Source: Bactrocera neohumeralis (Eukaryota > Arthropoda > Insecta > Diptera > Tephritidae). Taken from it: a stretch of DNA of 64,000 nucleotides. A program made the translations under genes and the position numbers. The notes under the pieces were generated by a model that ran no database searches, was not told the DNA's origin, and was given only the letters and a program-made list of their open reading frames with translations. Location of the stretch: positions 68,077,528-68,141,527 of the forward strand of contig NC_065921.1 in NCBI RefSeq assembly GCF_024586455.1. The letters run 5' to 3'. Positions 21,713-33,778 of this stretch are shown one piece after another; positions within the stretch are counted from its first letter, which is position 1; every line of letters starts with the position of its first letter.

Positions 21713-24312
21713 GAAGTTAAGGTTTTTCTCATTTTTTCCATCTTTTTCTTAATTCAGATTTTTCTCATAAATTAAATTAATTAATTTTTAGCAGAGTTGC
21801 CATATTTAAGATTCTTTCAAATTTCAGTAATTCTCAAAAAATTCAGAAAAGCCAAGCAAATACTACAAAAAAAATTGTATTATGTTATTTTCGAAAGTCA
21901 CTTATATTTCCATGTACGTCCTGTCGTGCACTTCCTAGTCTCAGTTAGAAAAAATCCAAAGACATTTTGTTTCATTATAAAAATGCAAATATAACCGAAA
22001 AATATTAACACAACAAATTATGTCATAAATTTACGAAATTTATGCATTTAATCTCTTAAGTACGGGGGGGAAAACAAGTAGTGGCGGCTCAAGCATATCC
22101 AATAAATTTATTGTTCTCCACAGTACAGGCAATGAATTCACAGATATTGCTTAATAAATGCGTATATTTTCTACGCATACAATGAACTCAAAATGAATGA
22201 CTATCACCATTGTCGGAAATAAGAATACCCGAGAGCGGAACCCACAGGATAACACATACGCCTAAATGACAGCGCTGCGGGGGCGAGAGAGACAAAGTGA
22301 GCGTGCGGGTAGAAGAGAGCATTTGCAATAAATTCCAGCACAACAGTTTTGTGTTCAATTTTTCACACACATACACTTCGCTCAATAAATAACTAAAATG
22401 TATTAAAATTAACATAAAACTGCAATTCAGGCATGGCAAGCGCAGAGAAAAAATGTTGCATGCGAGAAAAAAATTTAAAAAAGTACACAAATAGAATGGC
22501 CACTAACAGCAAATAGCAGTCATGTTGTGAAGTGAAATTTATAAAAAATAAAAAAATTAGGAATAATGATGTTTTACATGGATATACATACATACATATG
22601 AATATGTGGTATATAGTATATACATACAAGCATGTAAATGCTCTAAAGCTATAATATGCAGCAATGTCAGCGCGTATGTAAACAAAAGTGGTACAAATTG
22701 CAGGTCTTCACACACACCACTAATGCTCACATACATACAAACACCCACTCCATCTCCCACACACATATACTCCACCAAGTAATAGTAACAGTAGCAATGT
22801 TGGTTGCAAGTACATAACAGCTTTGTCAGTAAACAACTCTATGCGCCGCATATAAGCACACACACACGCAGGCATGTATCCTACAACCCATATTACTGGC
22901 CACTAAACACATTCAAAGCATTACTTGCACGCTTAAGTCATAGAGCCACAGCCAAGCCGAGTGTATCCACAATTTTGTGCGCCTTTTCTATGCTTGCCGC
23001 TTTTATCTTGTTGCTCTTAAGTGCATCGCATACAATAAATTTCGTCTCGGTGATATGTGTTAAGAACAAAAATGGCAAATTTATGTGGTATGGCAGCACC
23101 GAAGCAAGGACACAGTCATTATTTGCCAGAACGCTGATAAAAATGACAACGCCAACAAAATATTGTAATATTGTATGCGTAAAATATATTTGCGGCAGTG
23201 TGCCAATGTACAGTTACTCGCATAAATACTTGCGGCAGCAAAGAAAAACGACCGTTTAGAAATATATTTGTAATATTTTTATTAAAATGTGGTTGTTATC
23301 ATTAAATTAAGTGATAAAAATGTGGACCTTGAAAACACTTGAAGTGGATGCCTAACATGTTTCATGTGTCTTTGTAAAATCGCCATGTATATTGAAGCGC
23401 CTGAACGCTCTGCTTTTAAGTACTAATGGAGGGTTATGACGACCGAAGGTTTTTGTTTCAGCTGAAGGCACGAAACCGACTAAAATCTGTGAATTAAAAC
23501 TCTTGGCATGAATATATTTTTTTGGAGGTCACAGAATAGGACATCCATCCACAAAGAACTTGAAAGGACATTGTTGGGTCGGCAACTAGCATGGGGAGAT
23601 ATAGAAAGCTGAAACCAATCCAAAAGAGTCTAAGGACAGAACTAAACTGAAATTTGGATTACACAAGACTCGCCTTAATCGACATCTACGTTTGATCGCT
23701 TAAAGCACTGCACTTTACAGTAGTCAAGATATCACAACCTCTTTCAGCAGATAAAGAGTACCGTCAAGTTAATCAAACTACCTGTTACCTGACAGATTTG
23801 CAAGATTGAGACGCGCTTTCTCTTGATGGTTGTAAACAATCGCCTTCATGTGAGCCGTGAGACAAAATAAGATCCAAGAGATTGACACACAATTTTAATA
23901 ACAGTAGTACCCTAGCAAGTCAGTTGAAAAAGCATAGACGCAACAAAGAATACTAAAGCAGAACTTCATAATGTTCTGTGAATATTTATATAGCAGGCTA
24001 CGTAAGTAAGACGAAAAGATCTTCATCAGTCAGAAAGTGAACTGTAATGGATCTAACCAGGATTAAAAGCATATATTGCTTTTAACACAAATAGCGTTAT
24101 TACAGTATATGTATGTTTCTCTTTCGCAAACGACCAAAAACTGGAGTCTGTCAACCCTCTAACATAACAGATCAATTAAAAGTTTCCGGAATGGTACATA
24201 CTCGTACAAGTAGATGGCGCTACTAGAAATAAATCTACAAGTATATGATTTTACGTTAGCCTTAACCTTCAAAGGCCCGTGTATGAACGCGGTCTGATCA
24301 TTACTTTGTTAT
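21713..24312. other. Host-like non-coding DNA
   Basis: CA/TA microsatellite patches at about 22565-22630, 22720-22770 and 22855-22875. The longest frame (22804-23259, 151 residues) has one hydrophobic stretch (ILCAFSMLAAFILLLLSA) but no family match I know and no context. From 23400 to 24310 nothing is recognised. Confidence 0.45.
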
Positions 24313-24321
24313 AATGTATGT

Positions 24322-25233
24322 CTGTGAGCTTTGGAGAAAATAGTTCGAGCCGTAGAACTAAATAGAGAAGGTACCATCTTCTATAAGAGTGTACAGCTGT
24401 TGGCGTATGCCGATGATATTGATATCATCGGCCTCAACACCCGCGCCTTTAGTTCTGCTTTCTCCAGGCTGGACAAGGAAGCAAAAGAAATGGGTCTGGC
24501 AGTGAACGAGGGCAAGACGAAATATCTCCTGTCATCAAACAAACAGTCGTCGCGCTCGCGACTTGGCATTCACGTCACTGTTGACAGTCATAACTTTGAA
24601 GTTGCAGATAATTTCGTCTATCTTGGAACCAGCGTAAACACCACCAACAATGTCAGCCTAGAAATCCAACGTAGAATAACTCTTGCCAACAGGTGTTACT
24701 TCGGACTGAGTAGGCATTTTTGAAGCAAAGTCCTCTCTCGACAAACAAAAACCAAACTCTATAAGTCACTCATAATTCCCGTCCAGCTATATGGTGCAGA
24801 GTCTTGGACGATGTCAACAACGGATGAGTCGACGTTGCGAGTTTTCGAGAGAAAAGTTCTGCGAAAGATTTATGGTCCTTTGCGTATTGGCCACGGCGAA
24901 TACCGCATTCGATGGAACGATGAGCTGTACGAGATATACGACGACATCGACATAGTTTAGCGAATTAAAAGACAGCGGCTACGCTGGCTAGGTCATATTG
25001 TCCGGATGGACGAAAACACTCCAGCTCTGAAAGTATTCGACGCAGTACCCGCCGGGGGAAGCAGAGGAAGAGGAAGACCTCCACTCCATTGGAAGGACCA
25101 AGTGGAGAAGGACCTGGCTTTGCTTGGAATATCCAATTGGCGCCACGTAGCGAAAAGAAGAAACGACTGGCGCGCTGTTGTTAACTCGGCTATAATCGCG
25201 TAAGCGGTGTCTACGCCAATTAAGAAGAAGAAG
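24322..25233 (+). pseudogene. RTE reverse transcriptase, 5'-truncated copy with TSD
   Basis: C-terminal part of RTE ORF2. LAYADDIDIIG (about 24400-24430) is the intact polymerase active site. It is followed by DKEAKEMGLAVNEGKTKYLL, FVYLGTSVNT, QRRITLANRCYF, KLYKSLIIPVQLYGAESWTM, RLRWLGHIVRMDENTP and DWRAVVNSAIIA. Stops occur at 24721 and 24958. The 3' end carries a short (GAA)n tail after GGTGTCTACGCCAATTAA, as RTE elements do. AATGTATGT flanks both sides (24313-24321 and 25234-25242), a target-site duplication from target-primed insertion. Dead because truncated and interrupted. Confidence 0.9.
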
Positions 25234-25244
25234 AATGTATGTAT

Positions 25245-25715
25245 CTAATGTTTATATTATTTTGAGAAACGCAACTTTTGTTACTGTAAAAAAAGTGGAT
25301 GAAAGGAAATTTCGTGTGTTGATAAAATATTGCTGTTTGAAGGGAAAAATACCGGTTGTAGTAAAAACTGGGCTTAATGTCGAGTTTCCGGATGCTTTCC
25401 CAGGAAAATCAAGCAACGAGAATTGGTGTACTAAGTTTAGAAGTGATGAAATGAGCATCGAAGGCGATAGACGCAGTGGACGTCCAAAAGAGGTTGTAAC
25501 CGAAGAAAACATCAAAAAAGTTCACAAAATAAGTTTGGATGACCATTAAGTAGCAGGTACACTCTAAAGATAACAACTGAAGGTCTACATCATATCAATC
25601 ACGAATATTTGGGTATGAGAAAGCTCTGTGCACACTGGGTGCCGCGTTAGCTGACTTTTGACAAAAACCAACGACGAGTTGATGATTCGGAGCAGTATTT
25701 GGAGATTTCAAAACA
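25245..25715 (+). pseudogene. Mariner transposase, N-terminal fragment
   Basis: The frame to 25549 reads DERKFRVLIKYCCLKGK, FPDAFPGKSS, WCTKFRSDEMSIEG and RRSGRPKEVVTEENIKKVHK. This is the helix-turn-helix half of a mariner transposase, and the expected Met start is GTG. After a frameshift one sees INHEYLGMRKLCAHWVPR and LTFDKNQRRVDDSE (about 25595-25690). The catalytic half is missing. TIRs were not found. It lies immediately 3' of the RTE copy. Confidence 0.75.
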
Positions 25716-26490
25716 CATGAAAATGTTTTTTTTTTATCAATCCGAGTCAAATTTGTTTACATTATATGTTGCAACAACTGAGACACTTACATATTTTCTA
25801 TCTTTTAGCGAAACTTTTCATCTTCAAGGCTGACCGATGGATCAGGGTGAAATTGAATGGCTTAGGGGTATGGAGGATCGCCAAGAAGAAATTACGAAGA
25901 TGTCGGCATGAGAAAGACGCTGGAAAACTTCCTCTGCTGCTGTCAGGCCTTCTCTGGAAGTTGGCTTCAATAGCCGAACTCTCTTCGTAATTTTTTTTCC
26001 TAGTTATCTTTGCGGGTTGCTCTCTTATCATAAAAATTACATGAAAAAGTAACAAAAATGTTATGAGGATAAATTTGTCTATGAGACTATACAAGTACTT
26101 CATTAAATCAATGTGATCATTAAATTTAGCATAGTTTTTATATTGTGAATGGCTTAAACGCTATCTTTCTTTGTTTTACAACTCAAGACTTAAAATCAAT
26201 TATAATAGCATAAGTAAAACAAAACTTAGGGGTTACCAAAACTATTTTGATACGAAAAAGGAAAATTTTCCACGTAGAAGGAATTGTGGCAAGATTCTCA
26301 GAAGACATGCGCCGGGGCAACACTACAACTATGGTACAGCCCTTTTGTTTGATTGTCTGAAAAAGTTTATTTGAATCGCTTCACTTCGACGCTTGGCGAA
26401 TCGAAGACACCTAATATATTTCCCCAAGTCAGTGTGGAACTTGAATCCAAACTAAACCTCCTACTGTCTTGTTCCGATCCCGATGACACC
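25716..26490. other. No feature recognised
   Basis: AT-rich sequence. Frames of 60-100 residues on both strands have no recognisable motif. Confidence 0.5.
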
Positions 26491-27099
26491 TTCTTCTTCT
26501 TAATTGGCGTAGACACCGCTTATGCGATTATAGCCGAGTTAACAACAGCGCGCCAGTCGTTTCTTCTTTTCGCTACGTGGCACCAATTGGATATTCTAAG
26601 CGAAGCCACGTCCTTCTCCACTTGGTCCTTCCAATGGTGTGGGAGTCTTCCTCTTCCTCTGCTTCCCCGGCGGGTACTGCGTCGAATACTTTCAGAGCTG
26701 GAGTGTTTTCGTCCATTCGGACAACATGACCTAGCCAGCGTAGCCGCTCTCTTTTAATTCTATGTCAATGTCGTCGTATATCATCAGTTGTTGTCATAGT
26801 CCAGGCCTCTGCACCATATAGCAGAACGGGAATTATGAGTGACTTATAGAGTTTGGTTTTTGTTCGTCGAGAGAGGACTTTGCTTCTCAATTGGTTTGCT
26901 TCTCTGTTGGCAAGAGTTATCCTGCGTTGGATTTCCAGGCTGACATTGTTGGTGGTGTTTACGCTGGTTCCAAGATAGACGAAATTATCTACGACTTCAA
27001 AGTTATGACTGTCAACAGTGACTGAGAGCCAAGTCGCGAGTGCGACGACTGTTTGTTTGATGACAGAAGATATTTTGTCTTGCCCTCGTTCACTGCCAG
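26491..27099 (-). pseudogene. RTE reverse transcriptase 3' fragment, inverted
   Basis: Same RTE family as 24322-25233 on the opposite strand. The (TTC)n complement of the tail is at 26491-26501, then the DWRAVVNSAIIA end. Going rightward, the complement encodes the LGHVVRMDENTPALKVFDA, AEAWTMTT and NFVYLGTSVNTTNNVSLEIQRR segments, up to about 27097 where homology stops at the LAVNEG block. The polymerase active site is not included. Several frame breaks. Confidence 0.85.
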
Positions 27100-28620
27100 T
27101 ATTATCCCGTTTTGTCTCATAACATCCCTTATTCAGCGTTTGTCATCAAACCCATCTTGTCTGCTCTGGTCATGGTTTGTGTGTCGCGTTTTAGTTGTCC
27201 ATGGCATTTAGTAGTCCTCTTTTTTGTTGCTCTCCAGCTCTTTGGTGTTTCATTATTTTGACTACTGCGTCACACACTCGGCTTTCCACTCATCTAATTA
27301 TTCCACCATTTGATACAGTAAGCGCGCTATAACTAGGGCAGCATCTTCAGATACTGTACGAAACGCCCAACATACTCTTAATGCGCAAATGGTGTATGTT
27401 TGCGCAGAATGTGACAACTTCTTGGGGTTTCCTGCTAATTATAAGTATGCCATCTATTTTGCTCTTTGTTAGGTTTATTCCGTAAGTTTCCAGCCAGCCG
27501 CTTATTTGCGATATTATTGTGTTGGTTATCGTAACGATGTCCTCTATGTGCCTGGCTATTATCACCACAGTAATGTCATCTGACAACCCAATGATATGTA
27601 GGTTTTTGGATACTTTTAGTCGCAATACTCCATCTTATATTGTAATTCATACCAGAGGTCCAAGTACAGACCTCAGGTGATTTTGTATTTTTTATAACCC
27701 TGGTTTGTTTTATAACTAGTGTCAACGCTGCGATTTTGGATCTTGTCTTCCTGAATTCAACTTGGTTTGGGTTGGGGATGGGCGTTGGTAAATGATCCGC
27801 TCCAAAACTTTTCCGCAGAGTCTAACATGCAGAGCGTTCGGTAGTGTGATGAGTCTAGCAGAGGTTTGTTTGGTTTTGGCAGTAAACTAGGTGTTACCTT
27901 TTCCGAATTGTTGGAAAAAAGCTTTCTTGGATGCATATATTAAACAGTACTTTGTAAGGGTCTATCTTCATAGCAATCGCTGTTTTAAGCGCTATATTGG
28001 GAATATGGGAGCTGCGGCTTAGATGTGTCAAGCCGGCCACATGCCTCTGTAATCTCTTTGTTGGATACTTCTGGTAAAGTCTAGCTTTGTTGCACCTCCA
28101 CGGTCGCTCAAGAGAGTTTGGGTCTAAAGAGAGTACCGAAATAGTTATTTCAAAGTTTGATGAGGAAGTTGGCATTTGATCTCAGTGTGGAGTTTTGCCA
28201 ATACGACCTTGTATGAGAGCCCACAGGCATTGTTTTCAACATCGTTACAGTTTGAGTTTGAGTTTGAGGAAACTTACCGATTTACTTTTTTGTAAAAGCC
28301 TATTTCAAGAGCTTCCTCTTGTCCTCAAAAATATTGCATTCGAGAATACCACGTGACCTTTGGTATATGCGTCTTACTTTTTGGCATTCTTTCGCAGTTT
28401 AGCAATTGCATCGTTTCACCAGTGAACATGAAGGGTGATGAATGCATCACGTAAGCATGGATTTGGAATTAGACAGCTTGGTTAGCCGACAACAAGTTGT
28501 CGAGAAGAGTAGTGGGTCTAAAGGCTTCTTCCAAGGGGTCTGGGTCGAACGATTTGGGTCGCCAGCAACTTCTCGTTATGGTCTACTTTGCTTAGAGATA
28601 AACTAGAATATAATCACGCA
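27100..28620 (-). pseudogene. LINE ORF2 relic (R1/LOA-like reverse transcriptase)
   Basis: Read right to left. HW*NDAIAKLRKNAKK (about 28400) is the post-endonuclease W-rich block, then NACGLSYKVVLAKLH (about 28200). IPNIALKTAIAMKIDPYKVL and PTIRKRxHLV (27894-28010) are the RT finger motifs. Broken VEFRK and related blocks follow (about 27750), then LSDDITVVIIARHIED (27347-27625), where the YADD active site is SDD, with TKSKIDGILIISRK after it. Motif order is intact while frames change repeatedly. The left ~230 bp holds weak C-terminal sequence abutting the RTE fragment. Clade naming is approximate. Confidence 0.7.
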
Positions 28621-30399
28621 CGGAACTCCTTAAACTGTAATTTTGTATGCATAACTTCAGTTCAAAAACAGCAAGGAAAAAACTGCAATCGCTAAAAATC
28701 ATTGCATATCAGCAGGCGCTGCCCTATTTAAACTACAACTCACTCCATTATCCCTGCTTCACGTTTGAATAACAACAACAAACTTATCACACAAACAATA
28801 CTGGTCATCAAGCGAGTTAACAGCGCAGACGCCCTGCTGATCTACAATATTTGACGATTGAAGCACACTTTTAGGCGAAAGGTAAAAAGCAGAAAAAAGT
28901 ATAACAAACCAACTGAAACAAGTCTAAAAGCACCTCCTTACTTACTCTAGACCGTGGCACCGAAGCAAGGTTTTTTTATGAATTTTATTTATTTATTATA
29001 CACTCAATCATCATCAATTTTCGAGGGAAGCACGCATAAAAAACAAATCAAATCAAATGAAATAAAACGAAATAAAATAAAGCAAAATAAAATAAAACAA
29101 AACAAGAGAATTTGCCAAACGTGGTGAGAGGCGAGTCAGTGAAATCGATGGCGCGGTAGGGTTGCTTTATTTTGATTTAATTTCATTTGGTACATAAGCC
29201 GACAGGCAGACACAGGGATATACCTAACCTACAAAATCAACGAATATTTGCCTTAAGTACTTCCCTCAATATATTTATGTGTTTGTGTGTTGTTTTTGGC
29301 GCAGCTGAAATGATGCCTGAAGAGGGTTATAAAGCAACAAAATGTTGCACCCACACACCCACCAAATGTCTGGCTGTTGCGTTGCCAACCGAATGCTGGA
29401 AAAAAATAAACAAACTAAAACAAAACAACGAAAAATAAGAACAACATTAAACTAGCATGAACTTGGAAATAAAATGCCAACAACAACAACAGCAAGGGAA
29501 AAATGTTAAGAAGCATAAATAAAAGCGTAGAAAAGTAATAAAATTGAAAGCATGAAGCGATTTTTCTTCACCGATGCGGCAAAGGAAATACAACAGCAAT
29601 AATAACAAATACAACAAATACAAATAGCAGACAAAACAAATCAAATAGCCGGAATGGTGGGTAGCAAAAGCGTCGAAACTAAATTATGCTCATATAAAGC
29701 AGCGTAAAGTACATATATACGCACATACATAAATACAAATATATAATAATATAAATACAAATATATATATAATATAAAGAAAAATATACATATATATATA
29801 TATATATACATAAACATAACAGTGACCATGACAGTGTTGCTTTCAATTTTCTCTTCACACTTCTGCTGCATACTACTTGTAGTTGTAGTGTTTGTTGTTG
29901 TGCTGTTGAAATATATACATTTCTGCTATTTATTTTCTTTTACGTTTGTTACTGTTGTTTTTGTTGTTACATTGGATAAATGTGCCCGGTGATTTCTTTT
30001 GGCAAGTGTCATGAAAAACACAACAAAAAGTTAACGAAGTACATAAAATATACTTGAGATAGCTGACGAATGCAGCTGCAAAGCAAGTACGAAAAAAAAA
30101 ACAAAAAAGGATACTAAACAAGTCCATCTTATAAATAAATAGAATATACAAATATACATTCATATATGCGCCCATAAATTTGTTTACTATAAATGCCGGA
30201 GCCATAATAGGTATATTGGTATATAAAGCACTAGTTTGTAGGTTGGGTTAGGTTAGGTCGTAAGGTTATTCCAAAATCGATGGATCTCACTTGGACATAT
30301 ATTCATTCTTTAAGTTACCCAAAAACAACTAAAAGTAGATCACTAGATCCTTATAGATCAACGTAGCGTTTTGAGCTTAACACAATTTTCTTAAGGCCG
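28621..30399. other. Host-like non-coding DNA
   Basis: Runs of AAAACAAAATAAA (29040-29105) and ATATAT/ATACAT tracts (29710-29815). CAACAACAACA patches (29475-29500). No gene recognised. Confidence 0.5.
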
Positions 30400-30403
30400 T
30401 TAA

Positions 30404-31117
30404 GGGGTTATATACAGTTAAGATTTTCAAAACATCGATTTTTTCGTTTTCTTAATATATATATATATATCTGAGTATACACACACAAAATTTTAAGTCG
30501 ATCCGATGAATATTTCCGAAGTTATAGACACATTGGTTAAGGCGCGCCGACTACATGTAAAGTGCTTTCAAAACTTTAAACTCGTTTTTCTCGAAACGGT
30601 GTTTTCAAAGTCGGTGAGCAAGATTTCTCAGAAACGGCTGAACCGATCGGTCTGAAATTTTTACACAAGCTTTTTAACTATATTTTTTAGTAATTAATCG
30701 AAGGATTTCCCCATCCGATGAAAATTTTTTATTTTTATAAACAATTAAAGACCCGAATTTTGGTCGAAAATCGAACCTTTTGCTTTGAGTAGCTGCCATT
30801 TTGTCAACAAATTTTTTTTTGCTAATTCCTTCAATCAATCACTAGATTATTTATTATATTAATGAAATTTGTTTGGTTTTTGCATTTTAGATGATCCAGT
30901 CCATAGATATCGTGCTCACTGCAAGAGCCTCGGACCTCTGCAAAATTGGCAATATCAACGTTCCCGATAATTATTTTTGGCAATAAAAAATATGTGAATA
31001 TAGTTTAAGGTTGTCATAATATACCTGCGAAGTTTCAAATCAATAAACCAAATAGTTTTCTTAGAAAACATTCTTGAAAAATGCCTTTTTTTCGACCTCC
31101 TAACTGTATATAACCCC
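30404..31117 (+). mobile_element. TTAA-type MITE (M1), intact ends
   Basis: Perfect 17-bp terminal inverted repeats (GGGGTTATATACAGTTA at 30404-30420, complement at 31101-31117) flanked by TTAA on both sides (30400-30403, 31118-31121). No coding capacity. The interior has a CGTTTTTCTCGAAACGG block and a pyrimidine tract leading to TTTTAGATGATCCAG (30885 on), shared with M2 and, more diverged, M3. TTAA target choice suggests a piggyBac-like transposase acting in trans (inference). Confidence 0.88.
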
Positions 31118-31121
31118 TTAA

Positions 31122-31855
31122 TATCAAGTTTAAATCAATGTCGACCGACCCGTCATTACTGTAGGTACTTAACAGATCGTTGCTATGAATTCGACCCCTA
31201 GTTTACCGATCCATGAATCTCTCTAGCATTTTCAATAGAAACGAGGAGGCACTAATAAACTGTAGTACGTAGCGTTGACATGAGAGCTTTTATCGGGCTT
31301 TTGGCTGATCGCCTATCCTACTTTCTAGTCACCGTAATGTGGCCTTATCTAATTATGTTTTCGTAGATGGGGACCAACCATTTGAATGACAACTTTGTCG
31401 CAGACTGAAGTTGTGCTGATACGAGTATAATGTTTTCGTATTTTAATGGTTCGGGAGACAGAAAGGGTTTAAAAAGTTCATAGCTTCGCGAGACCAAAAT
31501 TCGCCCAAAAAGTCTGAGAAAAATACATAGTCTTCTTGAGGTTCCCCAAAAGGTACTTTAACCGTAAATAAATTTAGCGGAAAGTGAGTACCCTGGTAGC
31601 TGCAGCGACGCCTGATGCACCCTACGCACGATCCTTATCTCAAATGACTCGAAAATTTTTTGATCAAACGTAGGTTACATTAGGTCCACACTAATCGTGG
31701 CCGGAAAATTGGCGCAGCGTATTGTGAAAATTGTGACAGCATTGGTAAATACTTTAGCAGGATCTTACAAATTCAATCTGCTGTCAATGAAAATGTAGAA
31801 TAATCGATCTCCAAAAGAGATTCGAACAAACTATGAACGAACATAGAATCAAAAA
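31122..31855. other. No feature recognised
   Basis: Moderate-complexity sequence without a recognisable frame. Confidence 0.5.
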
Positions 31856-33407
31856 ACAAGTGAGGAAGGGCTAAGCTCGGGTGCAACCGAACATTTTATA
31901 CTCTTGCAACTTGCAAGAAACAAAGCCAGGGAAATACTTTAAAGGTAAACCAATGATATAGAGTAAAGACACCCGGCTATTCGAAAATACTGATAATATT
32001 TATATAGGGGCTAGGCCAAGTTTTCGCTCAAATTTATCTATTTTGGACACAAAGATATACTGTTATGAATAAAACATGCTCTCTTGTTTTCATTACGATA
32101 ACTCACATATGATATATGCAGTACAAAGTATTGGTCCGATTCAACCCATTTTTGACATGCAGACATACCATTATAAGAGAAGAAGTATCCCTTAAATGTA
32201 GTTATATATGTATATCACACATTGACTGACATTTTCGATCAAAAGTCAACTATAGGTACTGGGGTTCACATATTCGGTACCTAGGGTCTTGAACAGTTTT
32301 GGTTGGATTTGAACAATTTTTTGTCAGAAAGTGGCATACACTAAAGGCATTATTCTTCTTGATTTGTGTACTGGAAACTGAACGAATCAAGTCGTATTTA
32401 AAATTGTGCTTTATAGGAAGTAGACGTGTTTTTATACCCTGAACAGGGTGTATTAAATTTGTCACTAAGTTTGTAACACCCAGAAGGAAGCGTCGGAGAC
32501 CCTATAAATTAAATATATAAATGATCAGTGTGTTGAGCTGAGTCGATTTAGTCATGTCCGTCTGTCTGTCTGTCTGTCCGTCTGTCTGTATATATACGAA
32601 CTAGTCCCTCAGCTCTTAAGATATCGGTTTGAAATTTTGCAAATGTCATTTTCTCTTCAAGAAGCTGCTCATTTGTCGGAGCTGCCGATATCGGACCATT
32701 ATAACATATAGTTGCCATACAAACTGAACGATCGGAATCAAGTTCTTGTATGAAAAAACTTTTGCATTTGACAAGATATATTCACAAAATTTGGTATGGA
32801 TTATTTTCTAAGGTGACAATGTAATCTCCGAAAAAATTGTTCAGATCGGATTACTATAACATATAGCTTCCATATAAACTGAACACATAGTTACTAAAAG
32901 AAATGCACCTGTGAAGGGTATATTAGCTTCGGTGCAGTCGAAGTTAACGTTTTTTCTTGTTTTGTCTGATTTCGCCTATTTTCGCTCTGTAATATAGTAA
33001 TAGAAAGAAAATGCCAAGTACTAAATTTTGTCGAAATCGGTTTGGTCGGGTCCCGAGATATGGGATTTCACCAAAAAGTGGGCGGTACCACGCCCATCGT
33101 TCAGTTTTCACGCCGGCTCCCATAAAGCTCTCTTATACCACCTCGGTGGGAAAATTTAAAGTCTCTGTCGTATTTAGTTACTGATTTATCGCGCTTTTAG
33201 TAGTTTTTAACAGTACCGTTATATGGGAAGTGAGCGGGGTTATCTTCCAATTTCATCCATTTTCACATCGTCGGTAAAAGTTCCTGTAAGATTTGATTTA
33301 GGAAATACATATAGACATTAAACTGGTCTTTCAAAAAATGTTGACCACAGATGCCCCTTGCTACTATAATACTCTGTAGCAATTGGTTACAGGAGTATAA
33401 TAAAAAT
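31856..33407 (-). mobile_element. Helentron-like element, family 2, copy A (with nested insertion)
   Basis: Begins CAAGTGAGGAAGGGCTAAGC with a GTTCGGTT-type hairpin (31873-31892), as in family 1. It ends in a TACTCTGTAGCAA…ACAGGAGTAT hairpin near 33400. The interior has repeated AAATCGGTTTGGTCGGGT and GGGCGGTACCACGCCC blocks. Without the nested element at 32433 the length is about 1.02 kb, the same as copy B. Non-coding. Class assignment is inferred from shared ends with the (GTCY)n elements. Confidence 0.7.
32433..32960 (+). mobile_element. Third (GTCY)n Helentron-like family, nested in copy A
   Basis: About 528 bp. It opens with TATACCCTGAACAGGGTGTA (a CCCTG/CAGGG hairpin), has a (GTCY)n tract at about 32556-32590 and a CTTCG/CGAAG hairpin at about 32928-32944, and ends TTAACGTTTTTTCTTGTT. 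Comparison with the empty site in copy B (about 35930-35945) shows insertion within a T run with no clear target duplication, as expected of rolling-circle elements. Confidence 0.8.
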
Positions 33408-33778
33408 AGGATAACAAAACTTAATGAAGCGAGCTAAAATATATACCAATCAAAAAGTAGCGTAGCCGAGTGAAGACTTGTTTTCAGAAAAGCTTTTATC
33501 ATCGTTTGTAAAGCTCTTGCAGACAATTTTCTAAGAAGAACTACAGTTTTATTTACTACCAGGCTTTCACACATTTGAAACAGATAAGTGTCCTTTTAAA
33601 AGAAGCAATAATATTGTCTAGTCCAAAAATTTTTTTCGTATTTTGTCAATAGATGTTTCAGTTGTATACCTCCAGGGCTACCAACCACATTGTATCGTTC
33701 AATATAATGTTGAAAAGGTGAGATTTTAAGCTTCATTCAACAACAAAAAATAAATTCGGGGAAATAAAAAAAGTTCAG
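33408..33778. other. Unique part of duplicated segment, copy A
   Basis: No gene. About 33415-33620 matches about 37640-37840 beyond the element ends. The duplication therefore includes ordinary flanking DNA, not only transposons. Confidence 0.6.

Noticed and set aside
20858..21741. Leu-Val, Gly-Thr and Pro-Val repeat proteins on both strands
   Set aside because: Products of a six-base repeat unit. No start context, exon structure or flanking homology supports translation.
22804..23259. 151-residue frame with a hydrophobic segment
   Set aside because: No family motif, composition like the surrounding non-coding DNA, and microsatellite sequence within the first 30 codons.
30238..30262. GGTTGGGTTAGGTTAGG as a TTAGG telomere repeat
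   Set aside because: Only two or three units, interior position, and flies lack TTAGG telomeres.
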